Part shown: positions 59,242 to 64,000 of the stretch, piece after piece
Layout: each line of letters starts with the position of its first letter
How positions within the stretch are numbered: the first letter of the stretch is position 1
IMG/VR virus record: IMGVR_UViG_3300042474_001633
Span: 1-64,000 of that record
Length of the DNA: 64,000 nucleotides
Source: a virus
Reading direction: 5' to 3' (one strand)
The notes under the pieces: model-generated
Database searches by the model: none
What the model saw: the letters and a program-made list of their open reading frames with translations, nothing else
What the model was told of the DNA's origin: nothing
Position numbers and translations under genes: made by a program

Positions 59242-59760
59242 TTATTTAGCCTTTCGTACGATAATGCTTGTTTTGGATTCGCTCACTTCACAAAAGCTAT
59301 CTGCAGATACTCCAATTTTGGCAAGTTCTTTTATTCGCCAGTATGAAACTGCTGCAAAGTCGAGCATTTTTACCATCATGTCCTGTGGGGTCATGATTAC
59401 CTCTCCAGTATCAAGGTCAACCGCCATGTCATTGATTCGACTAGCAACATTCTTTGCAAGGCCTTCGTGGTCCCACTTCTTCCTGTCAGAACCACCCTTT
59501 TTCTCGATTAAACTTCCGTCGCTAGATGACACTTCTGGGACGTTGGCCATTTTGCCAATCATGGAATGACAAACCGAGTCGTACATAACTGACATTTCTG
59601 CCTTAAGAGCATGAACGCTCACCATTGCATCAGCGACTTCGGAAAGCGGTTCATCGCTCAAACACATTTCCTTGAACAATTTATCCAAAGTCATGAAGTC
59701 CCCTGTCATTTTTGCGACAAGTTCTTTAAACTCGGACGTAGTGATGTTTTCGTTACTCAT
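59242..59760 (-). CDS. Unknown protein between annealing protein and terminase
   Basis: 172 residues, AGGGG 6 nt before ATG 59760. Helical N-terminal half (KELVAKMTGDFMTLDKLFKE, SVHALKAEMSVMYDSVCHSM) and a mixed C-terminal part (LDTGEVIMTPQDMMVKMLDF). Not recognised. It ends 1 nt before the Rad52-like gene start and is probably a recombination or replication accessory protein. Confidence 0.68.
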   Translation of the reverse strand: MSNENITTSEFKELVAKMTGDFMTLDKLFKEMCLSDEPLSEVADAMVSVHALKAEMSVMYDSVCHSMIGKMANVPEVSSSDGSLIEKKGGSDRKKWDHEGLAKNVASRINDMAVDLDTGEVIMTPQDMMVKMLDFAAVSYWRIKELAKIGVSADSFCEVSESKTSIIVRKAK

Positions 59761-59789
59761 ATATACCCCTTGCTCTAGTTGATACTTTG

Positions 59790-61094
59790 TCAGATGATTA
59801 TAGACACCGGACGCCGCTGCGGCAACCCCAAGCCAGCTAAAAATGAAAAAGCTCCAACCGCCGAGTCCACCTGGTCGTCGTGGTCACAGGCCTCAGGGAA
59901 GGATGAAAATTCGTCGAACCAGTCGGTTAGCCATGAGCCTCGCACGACACGGACATTGCCATTTGCAACCGCTGCGGAAAAGGGTCGGGAACGGGTTAGC
60001 TTGTCTCCAGTGGAGCGTATTCCTTGAAAATCATACCCAGGAACGACATATCGGGCATATTGGTCAACTAGAGCCTTTCCAGACGAACCCGGTTCTTGCT
60101 CCATCCTGATTGCAACAGAGTGACCATCTTCATAAGCTGTTTGCGCAATTAGCTGTTCTACTTTTTCGTTTTTAACTCTCTGTCTGCGCACATCCAGAAC
60201 ATAGGCAATGCCCTGGTCGAAAAGCATCAGTGTTCCAACGGTGTAGTCGGGGTTCGGATTGCTAGACGATGGCTCGGTGGCCGCCAAGTCCCAGAATCTC
60301 ACGGCACGTGCAGATGACAACACCTGTGGAACTTCAGAGGAATCAATAACAACAAAATTAGTTCTATCAAAAAGAGTTCCTAAAGTAGTAGCCCACCAGT
60401 CGCCCATCTCGAGCCTTCTGCGCTCAATCGGGTCCAGGGCGGACAGGGCCTGACGATATGAGTCAGCATCGATTCCGGGGTTGTCAGTAAGCATCGACGG
60501 AACGAAAATCCTCCCAGAATCCGCTCCCTCCACGATGAATCTTTGTCTGACCCAGTTGGGTGCTGGGTTTGAAGCCGCCCTCATCCTCAGCGGAACCTTG
60601 GAAAGCTCGCCTGTTGCTGGTCGGCGCAAGCGAGAGAACAGGTATCGATAATCAGATTCCCTGATTTCGGTCACCTCATCCATTCCAATAAATTGAAATT
60701 CCGAACCTTTATATCGAAGGTAGTCATTGGTGTTGTTCAGATACCCGAATGATATTCGAGCCCCAGACGGAAAGGTGGCTACATAGGTGCTGCCATTCCA
60801 ATGGACTTCGTCATAATTTGAAATCCATGAGCGGAATCGGTCCATTAGGGCGCCAGGGAGCGCGAGGTCTGCGTAAGTCTTTCTAAAGAGAATCGCTGAA
60901 TACCCAGGGATGTCAACGTATTGCATGGCCGACATAAGTAGGGCTGAACTCTTGCCTCCGCCAGCAGCCCCACCGAATAATGCCTCTATAGAGTAAGAAC
61001 GCAAAAATACTTTCTGAGTTATGGATGGCGCCTCAGGACAATAAAGCGGTTCCTTCGGTTTTAGATATTCGAGAACTTTGTCCCAATTCGTCAT
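59790..61094 (-). CDS. terL: Terminase large subunit
   Basis: 434 residues. ATPase: LFGGAAGGGKSSALLMSAMQ (Walker A near 40-55), FQFIGMDEVTEIRESDYRYL (Walker B) and RMRAASNPAPNW (motif III). Nuclease: RAVRFWDLAATEPSSSNPNP (first Asp) and CDHDDQVDSAVGAFSFLAG (late Asp pair). It translocates and cuts DNA into the procapsid. No small terminase is recognised in the window; an unknown neighbour or an HNH protein could help. It is transcribed leftward, away from the portal gene. Confidence 0.95.
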   Translation of the reverse strand: MTNWDKVLEYLKPKEPLYCPEAPSITQKVFLRSYSIEALFGGAAGGGKSSALLMSAMQYVDIPGYSAILFRKTYADLALPGALMDRFRSWISNYDEVHWNGSTYVATFPSGARISFGYLNNTNDYLRYKGSEFQFIGMDEVTEIRESDYRYLFSRLRRPATGELSKVPLRMRAASNPAPNWVRQRFIVEGADSGRIFVPSMLTDNPGIDADSYRQALSALDPIERRRLEMGDWWATTLGTLFDRTNFVVIDSSEVPQVLSSARAVRFWDLAATEPSSSNPNPDYTVGTLMLFDQGIAYVLDVRRQRVKNEKVEQLIAQTAYEDGHSVAIRMEQEPGSSGKALVDQYARYVVPGYDFQGIRSTGDKLTRSRPFSAAVANGNVRVVRGSWLTDWFDEFSSFPEACDHDDQVDSAVGAFSFLAGLGLPQRRPVSIII

Positions 61095-61128
61095 TTATAA
61101 GCCTGCTCTCTGCCGAGAATGATAAACC

Positions 61129-61138
61129 ATACTAGTAT
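61129..61138. promoter_or_regulatory. Palindromic bidirectional promoter core (ATACTAGTAT)
   Basis: A perfect 10-bp palindrome holding TAGTAT on both strands. It is almost equidistant from the two divergent starts (ATG 61094 leftward, ATG 61174 rightward). Both genes have a Shine-Dalgarno or near match, so leaders of about 30 nt fit. No clear -35. Confidence 0.45.
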
Positions 61139-61173
61139 TAAATTATGCAATGTTCTGTTTTTGATGAGGAGAC

Positions 61174-61338
61174 ATGAAAATAGTACAATGGTTTACTAGG
61201 GCAAGAGCTGCCAATCTCCTTATGGGGTCATTTATAATTATGACTACAACAGGTGCGTTTATTTTTAGCATTCCGGTCGGATTCTTAGTGGCTGGCGTGT
61301 GCTGTGGGGCTGTTGGCCTGCTGCTCGGACTGGATTAA
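61174..61338 (+). CDS. Small two-span membrane protein
   Basis: 54 residues; GAGGAGAC ends directly before the ATG at 61174, a good ribosome binding site. Two hydrophobic spans: LLMGSFIIMTTTGAFIFSI (about 15-33) and VGFLVAGVCCGAVGLLLG (about 35-52). The N-terminus is basic (KIVQWFTRARA). Similar tiny membrane proteins sit just upstream of portal genes in actinophages; role unknown, possibly lysis control or superinfection. It ends 9 nt before the portal start, so it shares its transcript. Confidence 0.72.
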   Translation: MKIVQWFTRARAANLLMGSFIIMTTTGAFIFSIPVGFLVAGVCCGAVGLLLGLD

Positions 61339-61347
61339 TCATAAAAC

Positions 61348-63636
61348 ATGGCTTGGAACTCAACCAATAACAAATCTGCTTCATCGTCAGGGCAAAAGTC
61401 CGCTATTGGACCTGGCGCCCCAGTTGCATACAACACCGGTCTTCAAGGTAAACCCTATAGGGACTCTTGGGATATCGAACGTGCATACAGAGAGGGAATG
61501 CAGAAGGTCACATGGGTTAATAGGTGTATTGACGCAATAGCAGGGAACCAAGCAAGACTTCCAGCAATACTCCGCGAAGACAATTCTCCAGACGGAAAAA
61601 TTGTAACAAATAACAGAGACCATAAAATTCTCAATTTGCTAAACACTAAAGCAAATATTGGCGAAAACTCTTTTGTATTCAGATACAGGCTTTCTTCTCA
61701 GCTACTCATGTCAACCAGGGGTGCATTTATTGAGAAGGTTAGAGGGAGAAATGGTGGAGTCATAGCGCTACACCTTCTTCCACCGCAACACACATCCCCA
61801 ATTCCAGATGCAAAAAATTTCATTGCAGGTTTTGAAGTGGACATGCGGAACGGCACTAAAGCAATTCTAAAACCGCAAGATGTCATATGGATTCGCAAGC
61901 CTCACCCCCTAGACCCATATCTGTCACTGACTCCACTTGAATCAGCTGGTGTCGCTATTGAAATAGAAAATCTTTCAAAAATTTATAACAGGAATTTCCT
62001 GCTCAACGACGGCAGGCCGGGTGGTTTGCTTGTTGTGCGAGGGGAAATAGATGACGACGACAAAGATGAATTGCGTAGTCGTTTCCGTGGAAATATAAAT
62101 CGCGCCGGTGCAGTGACTGTCGTCTCATCAGACGAAGGTGTCGACTATGTGGATACTGGCTCAAATCCTCGTGACGCCAACTACATCCAGATGCGACAAA
62201 TCACCAAAGAAGAAATTCTTGCTTCCTTCGGAGTTCCAGAGTCAGTCATCGGCAATGCATCAGGAAGAACCTTCAGTAATGCCGCAGAAGAGCATCGAGT
62301 GTTTTGGAATGAAACAATGCTGCCGCACATGGAGCTGATTGGGCGCGGCCTAGATGAGCTAGATGATGAGTACTACATTGACTTTGACACTTCGGAAGTT
62401 CCAATTCTTGTTCTTTACAAGCAAGAAAGAGAACGTTATTTGCTTGATGAATTTCAGAACGGTCTCATTAGTGGAAATGAATACAGAAGAGAAACGGGTC
62501 GAAAGAAAATTGATTCCGACCTAATGCAAGCAATGCTTGCCAATCCAAACCTCACGCCGATTGGATACACCGATAAGAAGTTTGATTCAACACAACAGGC
62601 AGCACAAATGGCGGCTGCGGGTGGCGCGCAGCCGGGAATGCCCGGTGTTGCGGCGGCAGGAATGGTTCCAGATGGACAACCACCAGCACCCGGACAAGAA
62701 CCCACAGGGCAACCAGAACAGCCGGCTGCGCCAGGTGAGATACCTGCTCAATTAGTTAATTTTAATGAAAAACCGAGCACCATGACTGAAGCGCTTGCCG
62801 CAGAAGGACAGGGGCAGCAGCAACCAGTGATGGCTTCGCCGACCGCACTATCAGCGTTTGATAACGGAATGCAGTTCAAGTCTGCCAATAAAGAACTTTC
62901 TGAGTGGGAGCAAAAAGCCGTTGAAAACGCGGACCGATGGGTTGAAATTCTTGATAGAAATGTTGAAAGATTCATGGAGCGACAGCAGCGTGTCGTGATG
63001 GAAAAAGCTTCTGGAGCAAAATCAAAAAAACTAATCACCTCTGGCACCTTGACTGTAGAAAACATCTTTGATGAGCAGGTCTGGAATAAGCAGCTTGAAG
63101 AAGATGTAAAGCCAGTTATCGCAGGTATTTCTGCTGATGCCACGCGATTGGTGAGCGAACAAGCAGGAATGCCCGCGGACGAAAACTCAGAAGAAATGCA
63201 ACAAGATATCGAATCGCAGATGGAGCGAATGAAGAAAATAAATTCAACAACCAAAGATGAAATAGCTTCAGCAATTCTTATCGCTCTTGCTCTTGCAGAT
63301 GACGAGGATAGGGTTGGAATGTTGAAAGCAGCCTTGCTCGCAATATTCATGAACCTGCTTTCGAAGCGCCGCAGGATAATCGCGGAACATGAGTCCCAAA
63401 CTGCCTATAACTCTGGCGTTTATCATGCTGCCAAAGGGATAGGCGCATCGACGAAGACCTGGATTGCAAATAAGGATGCTCAGGTCAGGCCGGAACATAG
63501 ATTGCTCGACGGAAATACAACATCGATTGATTCGGCGTTTAGTGTTTCAGGCAAGGACATTAGATTCCCAGGAGACCCACTGGCTCCGCCGCACCTAACA
63601 ATTAACTGCAGGTGCAGACTGTCGTTCTCAATCTGA
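61348..63636 (+). CDS. Portal protein fused to Mu gpF-like head protein
   Basis: 762 residues. The first 400 are HK97-type portal: VTWVNRCIDAIAGNQARLPA, STRGAFIEKVRGRNGGVIAL, DVIWIRKPHPLDPYLSLTPL, KEEILASFGVPESVIGNAS and RTFSNAAEEHRVFWNETMLP. A Pro/Gln/Ala-rich linker (about 430-500) follows. The C-terminal 250 residues hold a Mu gpF/SPP1 gp7-type domain ending in GDPLAPPHLTINCRCRLSFS, whose NCRC motif is diagnostic. The two usually come from separate genes. The portal forms the dodecameric DNA gate; the gpF-like part is a minor head protein. Confidence 0.9.
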   Translation: MAWNSTNNKSASSSGQKSAIGPGAPVAYNTGLQGKPYRDSWDIERAYREGMQKVTWVNRCIDAIAGNQARLPAILREDNSPDGKIVTNNRDHKILNLLNTKANIGENSFVFRYRLSSQLLMSTRGAFIEKVRGRNGGVIALHLLPPQHTSPIPDAKNFIAGFEVDMRNGTKAILKPQDVIWIRKPHPLDPYLSLTPLESAGVAIEIENLSKIYNRNFLLNDGRPGGLLVVRGEIDDDDKDELRSRFRGNINRAGAVTVVSSDEGVDYVDTGSNPRDANYIQMRQITKEEILASFGVPESVIGNASGRTFSNAAEEHRVFWNETMLPHMELIGRGLDELDDEYYIDFDTSEVPILVLYKQERERYLLDEFQNGLISGNEYRRETGRKKIDSDLMQAMLANPNLTPIGYTDKKFDSTQQAAQMAAAGGAQPGMPGVAAAGMVPDGQPPAPGQEPTGQPEQPAAPGEIPAQLVNFNEKPSTMTEALAAEGQGQQQPVMASPTALSAFDNGMQFKSANKELSEWEQKAVENADRWVEILDRNVERFMERQQRVVMEKASGAKSKKLITSGTLTVENIFDEQVWNKQLEEDVKPVIAGISADATRLVSEQAGMPADENSEEMQQDIESQMERMKKINSTTKDEIASAILIALALADDEDRVGMLKAALLAIFMNLLSKRRRIIAEHESQTAYNSGVYHAAKGIGASTKTWIANKDAQVRPEHRLLDGNTTSIDSAFSVSGKDIRFPGDPLAPPHLTINCRCRLSFSI

Positions 63637-63682
63637 CTTTACTAAAACTCGAGAATAGTTTCGCCAGAACTGTCTCATAATT

Positions 63683-63700
63683 GTTTATCATTGGATAAAC
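63683..63700. repeat. Inverted repeat GTTTATC-ATTG-GATAAAC
   Basis: Perfect 7-bp arms with a 4-nt loop, between the portal stop and the protease start. No U-run follows on either strand. It may be an operator or an RNA hairpin tuning expression of the protease. Confidence 0.45.
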
Positions 63701-63720
63701 ACTATGGAAAGCGCCACAAC

Positions 63721-64000
63721 ATGAGCAATATTGCCAATGACTTTACTGAAACTCAATACAAAGCGATTCCTGGGCAAATCAACACGATTGAATCAAAGGG
63801 AATAGTTGAGTGTTTTGTTGCGGGCATTGGCAATAAGGACAGCGTAGGGGACATATGCCTACCTGGTTGCTTCAATGGCTCTCTTGGACGACGCAAGCCT
63901 CGCGTTGTATGGGGCCACAACTGGAACGAACCAATTGGAAAAGTTCTTGAAATTTACGAAGTTGGACCAAACGACCCACGTCTTCCAGCGAAGATGAAAG
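63721..64000 (+). CDS. Prohead protease, N-terminal part (cut by window edge)
   Basis: 93 codons visible from ATG 63721. GIVECFVAGIGNKDSVGDIC, PGCFNGSLGRRKPRVVWGHN and WNEPIGKVLEIYEVGP match HK97 gp4-like serine proteases (family U35/S78), in which the His of VVWGHNW is catalytic. The Ser would lie further downstream. It cleaves the scaffold or capsid delta domain during head maturation. A weak ribosome binding site (GGAAAG) lies 10 nt upstream. The capsid gene is expected just beyond the window. Confidence 0.82.
   Translation, partial: MSNIANDFTETQYKAIPGQINTIESKGIVECFVAGIGNKDSVGDICLPGCFNGSLGRRKPRVVWGHNWNEPIGKVLEIYEVGPNDPRLPAKMK

Noticed and set aside
63704-63724. Mini-ORF (ATG to TGA, six codons) before the protease
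   Set aside because: Too short to support as a gene; it could be a leader peptide, but nothing else points to that.

Overview
The window is about 64 kb of a tailed-phage genome of the contractile-tail (myovirus) type. It encodes a tail sheath, tail tube, a frameshifted tail-assembly chaperone, a 1648-residue tape measure, hub, spike, gp25/W-like, gpJ-like and gpI-like baseplate proteins, an HK97-type portal, a large terminase and the start of a prohead protease. The content recalls uncultured aquatic phages: many glycosyltransferases, SAM methyltransferases, 2OG-Fe(II) oxygenases, a sulfotransferase and very long repetitive fibre proteins. The base composition is moderate and AT-leaning. Several genes have a TANNNT hexamer exactly 7 nt before the ATG and no Shine-Dalgarno, which is the layout of leaderless transcripts common in Actinobacteria. 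With the r1t-like holin and the RuvC/Rad52/Cas4-like set this hints at an actinobacterial host, but the host is inference only.

Layout. (1) 1-6908, minus strand: the cut N-terminal part of a secreted protein, then an overlapping operon of sugar and surface-modification enzymes (GDPD-like/GT fusion, two methyltransferases, HAD-nucleotidyltransferase fusion, two glycosyltransferases, one unknown). (2) 7033-29124, mostly plus strand: holin, three small virion proteins, a 1501-residue protein made of 20/22-residue repeats, a short fibre protein, a 1605-residue fibre with an Mtd-like N-terminus, and five more proteins carrying seven-bladed beta-propellers. Eight propellers (56 blades) are present in total. 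A minus-strand glycosyltransferase pair and a plus-strand methyltransferase lie inside this array. (3) 29127-33163: glycosyltransferases, an unknown protein and a sulfotransferase. (4) 33327-37225, minus: five tandem 2OG-Fe(II) oxygenase-like genes, a Cys-rich zinc-binding protein and a GNAT acetyltransferase. (5) 37283-56678, minus: short fibre proteins, baseplate, tape measure, chaperones, tube, sheath, neck and connector proteins, then ParB-like and RuvC-like proteins. (6) 56679-57009: noncoding, with two strong hairpins and a 17-nt identity to a universally conserved 23S rRNA segment. (7) 57010-61094, minus: HNH nuclease, Cas4-like nuclease, Rad52-like annealing protein and terL. (8) 61174-64000, plus: small membrane protein, portal fused to a Mu gpF-like domain, prohead protease (cut by the window edge).

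How it may work together: the right part builds head, neck and contractile tail. The left part supplies an unusually large set of receptor-binding proteins and the enzymes that could decorate those proteins, or the host surface, with sugars, phospho-polyols, methyl, sulfate and hydroxyl groups. The most distinctive observation is that each beta-propeller appears to be nested inside a small tail-fibre domain, at one of two loop positions, with the two largest proteins using both positions.
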